From assembly GCA_965246995.1 (NCBI GenBank), contig OZ252008.1, positions 2,852,001-2,916,000 on the forward strand: a DNA stretch of 64,000 nt, given 5' to 3'. Of this stretch, positions 53,708 through 63,454 are shown one piece after another. Position numbers and translations under genes: made by a program. How positions within the stretch are numbered: the stretch's first letter is position 1; every line of letters begins with the position of its first letter. The DNA is from VXRJ01 sp965246995. GTDB taxonomy: Bacteria > Acidobacteriota > Vicinamibacteria > Vicinamibacterales > UBA8438. The notes below the pieces were generated by a model, which searched no databases, was not told the DNA's origin, and saw nothing but the letters and a program-made list of their open reading frames with translations.

Positions 53708-55324
53708 TTACGCTAGCAGGTCCTTCACCGAGCCGTAGGCCGCCCGGTCGCGCCCTCCCTCGCCGTCCGCCCAGAGCATCCGTTCGGCCCGCGCCAGCAG
53801 CCCTCGCAAGCCGGTGCGGTGGAGCGCGGACACCGCGACGCCGCCGTGCCTGCGCGCCATCGCACTACCCTCGCCGTCCCCCATCCGGTCGATCTGGTTG
53901 AAGACGAGGAGCTCCGGCGCCTGCATGCCGATATCCTGCAGCACGCTGCGGACGGCCTCGATGCGCCGATCGCAGTCAGACGCCGCGGCGTCGACGACGT
54001 GGAGGAGCAGCGACGCGTCGGCCAGCTCCTCGAGGGTGGCGCGAAAGGCGGTGACCAGGTCCGGAGGCAGGTCGCGGATGAACCCCACGGTGTCGGTGAT
54101 GATGACCTCGCGCTCGCGCGGGAACCGCAGGCGGCGCGACGTGGGGTCGAGGGTGGCGAACATCTGGTCGGCGACGTGCACCTCGGTGCGGGTCAGGGCC
54201 CGCAGCAGCGTGCTCTTGCCCGCATTCGTATAGCCGACGATGGACAGGACCGGGACCGCGCGCCTCCCCCGCCGCTGCCGCCGGTTCTCGCGTTGCGCGG
54301 CGAGCTTCTTCAGCTCGCGTTCGAGCCGGGTCAGGCGATCCCGGGTGCGCCGGCGGTCGACCTCGAGCTTCGTCTCGCCCGGTCCCCGTCCCCCTATGCC
54401 GCCGGCGAGTCGCGACAGCGAGACCTCGGCGCGCTGCGCGAGCCGCGGCAGCAGGTACTTGAGCTGCGCCAGCTCCACCTGCAGCTTGCCGTCACGGGTG
54501 GTCGCGTGTTGCGCGAAGATGTCGAGGATGAGCTGGGTGCGGTCTATCACCCGCAGCTCCATGCGCTCGCCCAGGTTGCGCGCCTGCGTCGGGGTCATGT
54601 CCTGGTCCACGATCACGAGATCGACATCGCTCTGGAAGGCGCGGATGACGAGATCGTCCAGCTTGCCGGAGCCCACCACGGTCTTGGTGTCGACCCGGGG
54701 CCGGTTCTGCGTCACGACGTCGACGATGTCGACCCCGGCCGATTGCGCCAGCTCGCGCAGTTCGGCGATATGAACCTCGAGGTCCCGGGCGCTGCGGCCG
54801 GCAGTGACCGAGACCAGGATCGCGCGCTCGCGGTCTCCGATGCGCTGCGTGCCGGTGTGGCGCGCGAGCGTCGCCTCGCGTTCGCGGATCCAGTCCGGGA
54901 AATCGAAGGCGATCTGCGCCGGCGGCTGCGGGCCAAGACATTCGATACCGGCGTCGAGGTCGCCCGGGGCGTGGTCGCCGGTGGGTGCGAGGGCGGCGGT
55001 ATGGGCGAGCGCGGGCAGGCCGTCCCCGTCCATGCCGACCGTCACCATGGCGTCGAGGCGCAGCAGCAGCAGGTCGGTCCGGTCGTCCCGCGTCAGCCCC
55101 TCGTTCCCGAGATGCGTATGGAGGCAGCGCAGGCCGCGCAGACGCCCGCGGCCGGCCCGCAGGCGGCCCCAGTCGGGCAGCGTAATCGAGTGGGCGTCGC
55201 CCACCATCACGTGCTGAACCAGCCCGCGGCGATCGAGCAGCACCCCGACCTGGCGTCGAATCTCGTGGCTGATTTCGGTCAGGTGCCGGGCGAGTTCCTG
55301 GGTGATCAGCCGATCGGCCGGCAC
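53708..55324 (-). CDS. hflX: GTPase HflX
   Basis: Ribosome-associated GTPase that rescues stalled ribosomes. Visible are the N-terminal HflX domain, the family signature GGIGGRGPGETKLEVDRR (about 307-324), G1 GYTNAGKSTLL, G3 DTVGF and G4 NQIDR. GTG 55324 gives 538 aa, but the homology continues upstream (VFGDTHGLKANQIRRLER) to a stop at 55415-55417. No ATG or GTG exists there, so translation may begin at CTG 55414 or the N-terminal 30 residues are lost. Confidence 0.93.
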   Translation of the reverse strand: MPADRLITQELARHLTEISHEIRRQVGVLLDRRGLVQHVMVGDAHSITLPDWGRLRAGRGRLRGLRCLHTHLGNEGLTRDDRTDLLLLRLDAMVTVGMDGDGLPALAHTAALAPTGDHAPGDLDAGIECLGPQPPAQIAFDFPDWIREREATLARHTGTQRIGDRERAILVSVTAGRSARDLEVHIAELRELAQSAGVDIVDVVTQNRPRVDTKTVVGSGKLDDLVIRAFQSDVDLVIVDQDMTPTQARNLGERMELRVIDRTQLILDIFAQHATTRDGKLQVELAQLKYLLPRLAQRAEVSLSRLAGGIGGRGPGETKLEVDRRRTRDRLTRLERELKKLAAQRENRRQRRGRRAVPVLSIVGYTNAGKSTLLRALTRTEVHVADQMFATLDPTSRRLRFPREREVIITDTVGFIRDLPPDLVTAFRATLEELADASLLLHVVDAAASDCDRRIEAVRSVLQDIGMQAPELLVFNQIDRMGDGEGSAMARRHGGVAVSALHRTGLRGLLARAERMLWADGEGGRDRAAYGSVKDLLA

Positions 55325-55595
55325 CCGACGCCGGAAGAGGCGCTCGAGCCGGCGAATCTGATTGGCCTTGAGGCCGTGCGTATCACCAAAGACCTCGATG
55401 GGAGGTGCCTCCAGTCACGAATACGTGCGCGCGTTCGCGGGGTGCCCGCCAGCCGGGCCACGCATCCGCCATGTCCTGCAACTTGTCGACTTGAGTGTGG
55501 CACAAAAGCACGCACGTGAGCCTCCGCGTCGGCATGTTAGGCTCCGCAGCCGGAGGCCGTGGTCGCCGAGCGAGCGACGTCAGGGTGAGAATAGC

Positions 55596-57749
55596 GTGCA
55601 AGACCGAGGCCTCCTGTCAACATGCATCGCCCTCGTTCTGTTGCTTGCGGCTCTGTCCGCGGGCGCCGCCGGCCAGGAACCGGGACGGATCCGGGTCGAG
55701 GTGCGGGCCGGCGGAGAAGCGGTCGCAGGGGCCACCGTGGTCGTCGCGGAAACCAGCCAGTTGACCGATGCCGACGGGGTTGCGCTCGTGCCAGCGCCCG
55801 CTGGAGTGATACAGGTCACGGTTGTGCACGAGGGGTACGTCCCCGTCACCGTGCCCGTAACCCTGACCGGGGGCGCCGAGCGTGTCGTCCAGGTCGAGCT
55901 CCAGCCGGGGCTGACGATCGAGGAGGAAATCACGGTGGTCGCCAGCACCCGCACCGGCCGCCGCATCGAGGACCAGCCGATGCGGATCGAAACCCTCGAT
56001 CGGGAGGAGATCGAAGAGAAGATGCTCATGACGCCCGGGGATATCGTCATGATGCTCAACGAGATGGGCGGCATGCGGGTGCAGACCACGTCGCCGTCAC
56101 TCGGCGCCGCGAGCGTTCGTATTCAGGGCATGCGGGGCCGCTACACCCGCTTCCTCTCCGACGGGTTGCCGCTCTACGGCAGCCAGCCCGGCGGCCTGGG
56201 CTTGCTTCAGATTCCGCCGATGGACCTGGGGCGGGTGGAGGTTATCAAGGGGGTGGCGTCCGCTCTCCACGGGGCCGGCGCCATGGGCGGCGTCGTCAAC
56301 CTCGTGTCGCGCCGGCCCGGCGATGAGCCGGAGCGGGAAATCCTGTTCAACCGGTCGACGCGTGGCGCCACCGATGGCCTGCTGTGGCTGTCCACCCCAC
56401 TGTCCGACACGTGGGGGATGACCCTGGTCGGCGGCGGCCACCAGCAAGACTTCACGGATATCGATGGCGATGGGTGGGCGGATATGCCCCACTACCGCCG
56501 CGGCGTCGTACGCCCCCGGCTATTCTGGGACGACGGACAAGGCCGGTCGCTGTTCCTCACGGCCGGCGCGACCCGCGAGACCCGCACCGGCGGCACCGGC
56601 CCGGACCAGGTGCTGCCAGCCACGGGAACCTCCTACCGGGAAGCCCTCGATACGCGCCGCCAGGACGTCGGCGCCTTGTGGCAGACACTGGCCGGCCGCT
56701 CCGTCGTGACCGCGCGCGCCGCCCTCGCGCGCCAGTCGCACGACCACTGGTTCGGGGAGACCCTCGAACGGGATCGCCACGATACGGCCTTTGCCGAACT
56801 CGCGGTGCGCCGGACGGCGGGACGGCATACATGGGTCGCCGGCGCCGCGGTCGAGCACGACGCCTACCAACCCACCGACGTCCCGCGGTTCGGGTATGCC
56901 TTCACCACGCCCGGCCTGTTCGTGCAGGACGATGTCGATCTGCGATCCTGGCTGGCGTTGTCGATGAGCGGACGGCTGGATCGCCACAGCGAGTACGGCT
57001 GGTTCTTCAGCCCCCGCGTGTCCGCGCTCCTGCGATCTGCAGACTGGTCAACGCGCCTGTCCGCAGGGACCGGGTTCTTCGGACCGACATCGCTCACCGA
57101 AGAAACCGAAGCAGCCGGCCTGACCCGGCTTACGGTGGACGGCCCGCTCCGGGCCGAACGCGGCAGAAGCCTCTCCATCGACGTCACCCGCACCCACGGT
57201 CCAGCCGCCTACACCGCTACCCTCTTCGCCTCGCGCATCGCGGACCCGGTACACGTTGAACGCTCAACTTACGTGTTGCGCAACCTGGACCATCCCACCA
57301 CGAACGTCGGCGTGGAGCTGCTGGGGACGTTCCGGCAGCCGCCGTTCGCCCTGACGGCCAGTTATACCCATGTGCGATCGCGGGAGCAGGTCGGCGGCGT
57401 GATCAGCGACGTGCCGCAGACGCCGAGACACAGCCTGGGGCTCGTGGCCATGGCCGAGAACGAGGACGGCCGGGTCGGTCTCGAGATTTACTACACGGGA
57501 CGGCAACAGCTCGAGGCCAACCCGTATCGCGACATCAGCGAACCCTACACCCTGGTCGGCGTCCTGATGGAGCGGCGAGTCGGCCCGGTTCGGCTGTTCA
57601 TCAACCTCGAGAACCTTACCGATGTGCGGCAGCACCGGTGGGACCCGGTCCTCCGTCCCGACCGTGCCCGCGACGGGCGCTGGACGGTCGATGCCTGGGC
57701 GCCCCTGGATGGACGCGTCATCAACGGCGGGATACGCGTGCAGTTCTAG
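55596..57749 (+). CDS. TonB-dependent outer-membrane receptor
   Basis: 717 aa from GTG 55596, with a signal peptide (LSTCIALVLLLAALSAGAA). It carries a carboxypeptidase-regulatory-like domain (about 28-105), then the plug (EEEITVVASTRTGRRIEDQP, VRIQGMRGRYTRFLSDGLPL, VEVIKGVASALHGAGAMGGV). The 22-strand barrel ends in the terminal phenylalanine of GGIRVQF. It takes up a siderophore, vitamin or other ligand using the TonB system; the substrate is not predictable here. A 560-bp copy of its 3' end lies 3.8 kb downstream. Confidence 0.9.
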   Translation: MQDRGLLSTCIALVLLLAALSAGAAGQEPGRIRVEVRAGGEAVAGATVVVAETSQLTDADGVALVPAPAGVIQVTVVHEGYVPVTVPVTLTGGAERVVQVELQPGLTIEEEITVVASTRTGRRIEDQPMRIETLDREEIEEKMLMTPGDIVMMLNEMGGMRVQTTSPSLGAASVRIQGMRGRYTRFLSDGLPLYGSQPGGLGLLQIPPMDLGRVEVIKGVASALHGAGAMGGVVNLVSRRPGDEPEREILFNRSTRGATDGLLWLSTPLSDTWGMTLVGGGHQQDFTDIDGDGWADMPHYRRGVVRPRLFWDDGQGRSLFLTAGATRETRTGGTGPDQVLPATGTSYREALDTRRQDVGALWQTLAGRSVVTARAALARQSHDHWFGETLERDRHDTAFAELAVRRTAGRHTWVAGAAVEHDAYQPTDVPRFGYAFTTPGLFVQDDVDLRSWLALSMSGRLDRHSEYGWFFSPRVSALLRSADWSTRLSAGTGFFGPTSLTEETEAAGLTRLTVDGPLRAERGRSLSIDVTRTHGPAAYTATLFASRIADPVHVERSTYVLRNLDHPTTNVGVELLGTFRQPPFALTASYTHVRSREQVGGVISDVPQTPRHSLGLVAMAENEDGRVGLEIYYTGRQQLEANPYRDISEPYTLVGVLMERRVGPVRLFINLENLTDVRQHRWDPVLRPDRARDGRWTVDAWAPLDGRVINGGIRVQF

Positions 57750-57760
57750 CAGCCCGGACG

Positions 57761-58333
57761 CTACGTTGCGTTCGCCACGACCAACAGCATGCCGACCGGA
57801 TCCGGCCCCTCGTTCCGCCACGAGTGATCGGTCCCCCGCTCGACGAGCAGGTCGCCCGGCTTCAGCCTGACTTCCCCTTCGTCGACCAGGAACATCACCT
57901 CGCCGCTCAGGATGTAGACGTAGGCCACACCCGGGGTCCGATGGAACCCGATGCGGTTGGTGAGGTCCGGTTTCGGGTCCTCGTGCGGCGCCATCGACAG
58001 CAACCAGAATCGGGTGTCGCCGGTGGCGCGGCTGAAGTCGGCGCGCTCCTCACCCGCCGGCGCCGGACCGAGTGGGGCATCGGGGGTCGTTGTCCAGCCG
58101 TCCGCGACGGGGACGACCGCATCCTCCGCGATGTACGACCGACCCGCCGCGTTCTGGCCGGTCAGCACGCGACGGATGTTCCCGCTCCTGATTGGCTGCG
58201 CCGGTCCCGGCGTCGTTGCCTGCGCCGTTGCGACCCCGGCGAGCGGACCGAAGAGGCCGGCCGCGAGCGCCGCGCCGCCCGCCGCAGAACCCTGGAGCAC
58301 GACGCGCCGCCCGATTACCGTGTCGAGTCTCAC
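57761..58333 (-). CDS. Cupin-domain protein with Tat-type signal
   Basis: 190 aa. The N-terminus has a twin-arginine pattern (GRRVVLQGSAAGGAALAAG) and cleavage near ATA, so it is probably exported folded. The single cupin barrel spans about 100-180 with PGVAYVYILSGEVMFLVDEG and GDLLVERGTDHSWRNEG (histidine of motif 2). It could bind a metal or small ligand. Substrate unknown. It converges with the receptor gene (11 bp apart). Confidence 0.75.
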   Translation of the reverse strand: MRLDTVIGRRVVLQGSAAGGAALAAGLFGPLAGVATAQATTPGPAQPIRSGNIRRVLTGQNAAGRSYIAEDAVVPVADGWTTTPDAPLGPAPAGEERADFSRATGDTRFWLLSMAPHEDPKPDLTNRIGFHRTPGVAYVYILSGEVMFLVDEGEVRLKPGDLLVERGTDHSWRNEGPDPVGMLLVVANAT

Positions 58334-58348
58334 CTGTTCGTCCCCCCG

Positions 58349-59536
58349 TCAGTCGCTGACCCTCGTGAACTTCTGATTGCGCCGGCCGCCGACTGTCTCG
58401 GCCAGGTACACGTCGCCTTGCGAGTCGGCCACGATGGTGTGGACGAAGGTGAACTCGCCGGCCATGTGGCCGGAGCGACCGAAGCTGCCCACGATGTCGC
58501 CGCTCTCGCGCTCCAGGATCCAGACGCGGTTGCTGCCGAGGTCGACGACGAACATGTGCCGCTGCTCGGGGTCGCGCGAGAGCTCGATGTCGGTGGCCCG
58601 TAGCGTGGCCTCGCCGTACGCCGGCGGGTCGATAGACATGATCCGCACCGGGTTGCCTTCGCGGTCGAACACCTGTACCCGGTTCTGGCCGCGGTCGCAG
58701 GCGTAGACGAGCCCGTCGTTGGAGAGCACGACGCAGTGCGGATGCCCGCCGCCGGTCTCGACGAACTGCCCGTCACCGCTCCCGGCCGAGCCCCACTGCC
58801 GCAGGTAGGTGCCCTCGGCGTCGAAGACCACGATCCGGTGGTTGCCGTAGCCGTCGGCGACATAGATCGACCCGCGCTGGCCGGTAACCGGGTCCGGCTC
58901 CGGGTCCACCGCGATGTCAGCCGGCGCGTTCAGCAGCGTCCGGCTGGTGTTGGTGCCAGGCTCGCCGCAGGTGGGATATGGCGCGTTCGGACTCAGCGTC
59001 GGCGGGCCGTCGCACAGCCCTTTGGTGCCGATCTGCAGCAGCATCTCGGAGCCGTCGTTCGTCCACTTCTGGACGACGCCGTCGGAGTTACCGGCAACCC
59101 AGACGTTGTCCATGTAGTCGACGAAGCAGCCGTGGATGCCGTGCGGCAGGACCGCCGCCGCGCCATCCTCGGTCAGTGTCGGATCACCCCAACTGTCCGC
59201 CACGTTGCCCTCCCGATCGTAAATGACCACGGGTGGCGACGGAATCGACTGGTCGCCCTCCTGGCCCAGCAGGCCGTTCGGCAGGAAGCCCCGATTGACC
59301 GTGACGATCCGGTCGCGCGAGTCGACGCAACTCGCGCCCACCATGCCGGTCACCCACTGCCGCTCCAGCCCGTCCGCGCCGGTGACGACAGGCAGCGGCT
59401 TGGGCCAGAAGGGGTCGACGCGATAGCTGGGCGCCGCGCCGCCCTGCGCCGCCGGCAGCGCCAGCAGCAACGCGCCGCCGACCAGCACCATGAACAGACC
59501 GATCGCGATTTGCGTTGATGTGTGCTTCGGCGTCAT
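58349..59536 (-). CDS. NHL-repeat six-bladed beta-propeller protein
   Basis: 395 aa with an N-terminal membrane anchor or signal (IAIGLFMVLVGGALLLALPA). NHL-type blades are evident: NVWVAGNSDGVVQKWTNDG, IYVADGYGNHRIVVFDAEGT, VYACDRGQNRVQVFDREG, MFVVDLGSNRVWILERESG, and a final VYLAETVGGRRNQKF. Proteins of this kind act extracytoplasmically as binding scaffolds, sometimes as lyases or lactonases. It lies 15 bp upstream of the cupin gene, so they may form one operon. Confidence 0.8.
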   Translation of the reverse strand: MTPKHTSTQIAIGLFMVLVGGALLLALPAAQGGAAPSYRVDPFWPKPLPVVTGADGLERQWVTGMVGASCVDSRDRIVTVNRGFLPNGLLGQEGDQSIPSPPVVIYDREGNVADSWGDPTLTEDGAAAVLPHGIHGCFVDYMDNVWVAGNSDGVVQKWTNDGSEMLLQIGTKGLCDGPPTLSPNAPYPTCGEPGTNTSRTLLNAPADIAVDPEPDPVTGQRGSIYVADGYGNHRIVVFDAEGTYLRQWGSAGSGDGQFVETGGGHPHCVVLSNDGLVYACDRGQNRVQVFDREGNPVRIMSIDPPAYGEATLRATDIELSRDPEQRHMFVVDLGSNRVWILERESGDIVGSFGRSGHMAGEFTFVHTIVADSQGDVYLAETVGGRRNQKFTRVSD

Positions 59537-59545
59537 GGCGCTATC

Positions 59546-59951
59546 CTACTCCCGTAGAATCCGCAGGACGTCTTCGAGCGGCTTGCGGCGCAGACCGGGC
59601 GCCCGGGTTTCGGCCGTAGGATAGCCCACCGGCATCAGCAGACACGCCGTCTCGTTGTCCGGGCCCTTCAGGATCTCCCGGAGGAATCCCATCGGGCTGG
59701 GGGTGTGCGTCAGCGCCACCAGTCCCGCCTGGTGCACGGCGGTCAGGAACAGGCCGGCCGCGATGCCGACCGACTCGGACACGTAGTAGTGGCGGACGTG
59801 CTCGCCGTCCGGCCCCAGGCCGTAGTTCTCGTGCTCCTCGCGCTCGGCGGCGATGCGGATGCCCTGCTTGATCTCCGGATCCGAGACCGCAACGAACGTG
59901 CACGGTTGCCGGTGTGCGCCCGGCCGGGCCGTGAAGGCGTGGGCCCTCTAC
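59546..59951 (-). pseudogene. Nitroreductase-family gene with N-terminal and internal deletions
   Basis: Reading back from 59546: HYYVSESVGIAAGLFLTAVH, ALTHTPSPMGFLREILKGPD and LLMPVGYPTAETR are the C-terminal half of a nitroreductase. Upstream, AHRQPCTFVAVSDPEIKQG is the FMN-binding start region, but the roughly 45 residues between the two blocks are missing, and TAG TAG codons (about 59952-59957) end the frame. The flavin-binding N-terminus is therefore incomplete; non-functional. Confidence 0.65.
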
Positions 59952-59996
59952 TACCAGAAGGTCGGGCACCCCTCACTGCAATTGCCCTGAGGAAAC

Positions 59997-60254
59997 ATGA
60001 CTGACGAGAAGATCGATGGGCGCCGGACCACTTGTGAGATCTTGGGCAGGCCGGTTCACCAGTATCCAAAGAGCGATGCTGACTGGATCAACCTCAAGGA
60101 TCTGGAGACGGGTCTGCTCTATCGGGTCGAAGACCGAGCGAGGGTGGTGGATAGGACTCTCCTGGACTGCGCGACGGCAGGCAGCGCATCAGAGAGTGGC
60201 TGGAACAGAACCGCGTTCCTGGAGCTGATCCGGATGTCCACACCCGTCCGATGA
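59997..60254 (+). CDS. Small hypothetical protein
   Basis: 85 aa from ATG 59997 with TGAGGA just upstream. It begins MTDEKIDGRRTTCEILGRPV and includes INLKDLETGLLYRVEDRARV. No family recognised. It lies in a degraded region, so it may be a remnant. No neighbour suggests a function. The stretch to 60446 downstream shows nothing further. Confidence 0.35.
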   Translation: MTDEKIDGRRTTCEILGRPVHQYPKSDADWINLKDLETGLLYRVEDRARVVDRTLLDCATAGSASESGWNRTAFLELIRMSTPVR

Positions 60255-60446
60255 TAACCGTCGACGTGCCCTACAGAATCAGACTCCGCCGAAATCTCGA
60301 CGGTTCGCCTATCGCCGACTGACCGCCAACTAGTTGCTGCTGACCGCCGGACGCTCGTCCGCGTCGCTGCGGCGTGGCCGCAGCCTCGCACTTCGCGCCG
60401 GCGAGCTCGCAACCGTGCCACGCTGATCGGACGGACCACCCGTCAC

Positions 60447-60755
60447 ATGGCACGAGACTCGGCAATCGAATGGATAGGCCACACATTCAACCCGTAGTGG
60501 GGTTGCAACAAGGTTTCTCCGGCATGCGATCATTGCTACGCGGAATCTTGGGCAAGGCGCACCGGCTTCGATGTCTGGGGTGCCGATGCTCCACGGCGGC
60601 GCCTCAGTGACGACTACTGGAACCAGCCACTCCGTTGGGATCAGGACGCGGCGCAGTCCAGACGGCGCGTGTGTGTTCTGCGCGTCGATGGCGGACGTCT
60701 TCGAATGGGACCGTGCCTTAGACGACCTCCGTGCACGATTCCGCACCGCCCTCGG
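60447..60755 (+). pseudogene. DUF5131 (phage Gp37/Gp68-like) gene fragment with stop and frameshift
   Basis: MARDSAIEWIGHTFNP then TAG where relatives have tryptophan, then WGCNKVSPACDHCYAE with the three-cysteine signature, RTGFDVWGADAPRRRLSDDY. After a frameshift near 60655 comes VFCASMADVFEWDRALDDL. These match the N-terminal third of the DUF5131 family, phage-associated proteins with a radical-SAM-like cysteine motif. The rest is missing. Confidence 0.7.
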
Positions 60756-60970
60756 CGTTGTCGCGTGCACAGGCTCAGGCGCGGGCGATATCGGCAGCCG
60801 ACTCTTCAGGATCCGCTCGAACGACCGGGCGTCCGGCGCCGTGGACGGAAGATGCGTATCGCCGGCGCTTACCGTACACGCGCAGTTGTCCTCTGGTCCC
60901 ACAGCGATGCTCGCCTCCACGGGGCTGTCGGCCGGGAGTTTGGCCGTAATCACGCTCAAGTTGTAGTCGC

Positions 60971-61534
60971 TCACCCGCACCCACGGTCCAGCCGCCTACA
61001 CCGCTACGCTCTTCGCCTCGCGCATCGCGGACCCGGTACACGTTGAACGCTCAACTTACGTGTTGCGCAACCTGGACCATCCCACCACGAATGTCGGCGT
61101 GGAGTTGCTGGGAACGTTCCGCCAGCCGCCGTTCGCTCTCACGGCCAGATATACCCATGTGCAATCCCGGGAACAGGTCGGCGACGTGATCAGCGATGCC
61201 GCAGACGCCGAGGCACAGCCTGGGGCTCGTGGCCATGGCCGAGAACGAAGACGGCCGGGTCGGTTTCGAGATTTACTACACGGGACGGCAACAGCTCGAG
61301 GCCAACCCGTATCGCGACATCAGCGAACCCTACACCCTGGTCGGCGTCCTGATAGAGCGGCGAGTCGGCCCGGTTCGGCTGTTCATCAACCTCGAGAATC
61401 TGACCGATGTGCGGCAGCACCAGTGGGACCCGGTCCTGCGTCCCGACCGGGCCCGCGACGGGCGCTGGACGGTCGATGCCTGGGCGCCTCTGGATGGACG
61501 CGTCATTAACAGCGGGGTTCGGGTGCAGTTCTAG
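60971..61534 (+). pseudogene. Duplicated 3' end of the TonB-dependent receptor gene
   Basis: Nearly identical to 57184-57749, starting at TCACCCGCACCCACGG in both and ending at the same terminal GVRVQF. A 2-bp deletion near 61195 (CGATGCC for CGACGTGCC) breaks the frame; the second frame runs 61196-61534. It has no plug domain or signal and cannot make a receptor. The bases 60756-60970 before it show no recognisable gene. Confidence 0.9.
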
Positions 61535-61566
61535 CAGCCAGCGGTGAAGCCCCGCTTGTCAGGGGA

Positions 61567-61727
61567 CTAGTTGTGGTACCTCAACAGGTTGTCCCTGTTC
61601 AGGCCGAGTCGGCTGATGGGGGTCGTGGCCCTGAGACTGGCGTGTGGTCAGTGCCAATTGTAGCGGTGTAGCCAGCGTGGGAGTTGCTGATCCCGCTCGT
61701 CGAAGGAGATCGTACCCAGGAAAGCGA
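61567..61727 (-). pseudogene. C-terminal scrap of an IS481-like transposase
   Basis: FAFLGTISFDERDQQLPRWL, HRYNWH, then TGA in place of an arginine codon, then PHASLRATTPISRLGLNRDN and LLRYHN before the stop. PISRLGLNRDNLL is typical of IS481 ends. Confidence 0.6.
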
Positions 61728-61859
61728 ACCTGGAGGGGCGCGCCGATGTCACGGGGCAGCGGCTCTTCGGAGCTACGATACCGAATCGGAGGCGTCATCT
61801 CCCGGTGGCCCGTGTTCAATAACCGGTGGACGCGAGCGAGCAGCTCTGCGGTGATCCGA

Positions 61860-61980
61860 ATCCGCCGTGGTGGACGGGTCAAACGGGTCGTGGCGCGGCG
61901 CCTGGATTCGGGGCGGTTCACGAAGCTGGATCGGATCGGCATCGACGAGTTCAGCTATCGGAAGCGGCACCCCGCCCTGC
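61860..61980 (+). pseudogene. ISL3-like transposase scrap adjoining the CRISPR array
   Basis: VVARRLDSGRFTKLDRIGID and EFSYRKRHP recall the first catalytic region of ISL3 transposases (RIGIDEISYRKGH). Homology ends exactly where the degenerate terminal CRISPR repeat begins to match. Confidence 0.45.
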
Positions 61981-61989
61981 GGGGAACGG
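61961..61989. repeat. Degenerate terminal CRISPR repeat
   Basis: In exact 61-bp phase with the array; only its 3' part (TGCGGGGAACGG) matches the consensus. It is followed by a 32-bp spacer. Terminal degeneration marks the old, leader-distal end. Confidence 0.7.
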
Positions 61990-62021
61990 GGGTTCGAAAT
62001 CGACGTCTCCGGCGGGTCGGC

Positions 62022-63454
62022 CGGTTCATCCCCGCGCGTGCGGGTAACGGACGGCGACCGCCGCGTCCTCTAGGAAGTCTCTCGGTTCATCCCCGCGCGT
62101 GCGGGGAACGGCCTCCAGAGGATTCCGCGGGGGTCAAGCCGCCCGGTTCATCCCCGCGCGTGCGGGGAACGGCGGTGCGCTCGCACCCGCCCGAGATATT
62201 TCCCCGGTTCATCCCCGCGCGTGCGGGGAACGGGGAATTGACCGGATCCCCACACCGCTCGGATCCGGTTCATCCCCGCGCGTGCGGGGAACGGAGACCC
62301 CGCCAGAATGCACGGCTCTGCGAGTGCGGTTCATCCCCGCGCGTGCGGGGAACGGTCCGAATCCGGACTCCAGACTACGTAGAATGGCGGTTCATCCCCG
62401 CGCGTGCGGGGAACGGCTGTTCGGAAACGCTCCCGAACTCGACTACTACGGTTCATCCCCGCGCGTGCGGGGAACGGAGCGCGTGGTATGCGACTGACGC
62501 GGCGAGGGACGGTTCATCCCCGCGCGTGCGGGGAACGGCGCTACCGTATCTCGGTGACGGCCCTCGATACCGGTTCATCCCCGCGCGTGCGGGGAACGGG
62601 GAAAAACAAAGGACATGGCGGATGCGGCGGCCGGTTCATCCCCGCGCGTGCGGGGAACGGTCGTCATCACCGGCGCCGGCCGTTGGAGGCATCGGTTCAT
62701 CCCCGCGCGTGCGGGGAACGGCCCGGAAGTCCCTACAGTTCCGCCTACCGACGCGGTTCATCCCCGCGCGTGCGGGGAACGGCATGTCGCCTCTGTGGCT
62801 TCCTCGGTTGCGATCGGTTCATCCCCGCGCGTGCGGGGAACGGATGAAATCACCTGAAATTGACCGACTCTGGAACGGTTCATCCCCGCGCGTGCGGGGA
62901 ACGGCGGTGCGCTCGCACCCGCCCGAGATATTTTGCCGGTTCATCCCCGCGCGTGCGGGGAACGGAACCCGGTGACCTCCTCGAGTTTGGACATCGCCGG
63001 TTCATCCCCGCGCGTGCGGGGAACGGTAGATTCGTCGGCGTCAACCCTGTACGACCGTCGGTTCATCCCCGCGCGTGCGGGGAACGGCCACCGCCACCGC
63101 TCGGCGGGATGCCAACGATCGGTTCATCCCCGCGCGTGCGGGGAACGGCCACCACGGGAGGCCCACAGATGGAAACACCACGGTTCATCCCCGCGCGTGC
63201 GGGGAACGGAACCCGGTGACCTCCTCGAGTTTGGACATCGCCGGTTCATCCCCGCGCGTGCGGGGAACGGTCCGCATTAGGACTCCAGACTACGTGGAAT
63301 GGCGGTTCATCCCCGCGCGTGCGGGGAACGGAATTCATGCAGCGCGCGCCGCTTCTTCGCCCGCGGTTCATCCCCGCGCGTGCGGGGAACGGCTCAGCCC
63401 TCCCAGAGGCCGTGCGTGGTGAGTACGGTTCATCCCCGCGCGTGCGGGGAACGG
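62022..63454 (-). CRISPR. Type I-E CRISPR array, 24 repeats and 23 spacers
   Basis: 29-bp repeat (plus strand CGGTTCATCCCC-GCGCGT-GCGGGGAACGG) every 61 bp; spacers are 32 bp, the last (63393-63425) 33 bp. The complement matches the orientation of known I-E repeats, so transcription is leftward from the leader at the right. The leftmost repeat (62022) has one change (GGGTAACGG). Spacers at 62966 and 63210 are identical; 62173/62905 and 62356/63271 are near-identical pairs. Confidence 0.98.

Noticed and set aside
60330..60980. 216-aa minus-strand frame
   Set aside because: Overlaps the DUF5131 remnant antisense, no recognisable motif, in a degraded region.
61644..62975. 443-aa frame through the CRISPR array (and other frames there)
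   Set aside because: Translation is a 61-bp-period repeat product; the repeats lack stops in several frames. Only the ISL3-like segment before 61980 was kept.
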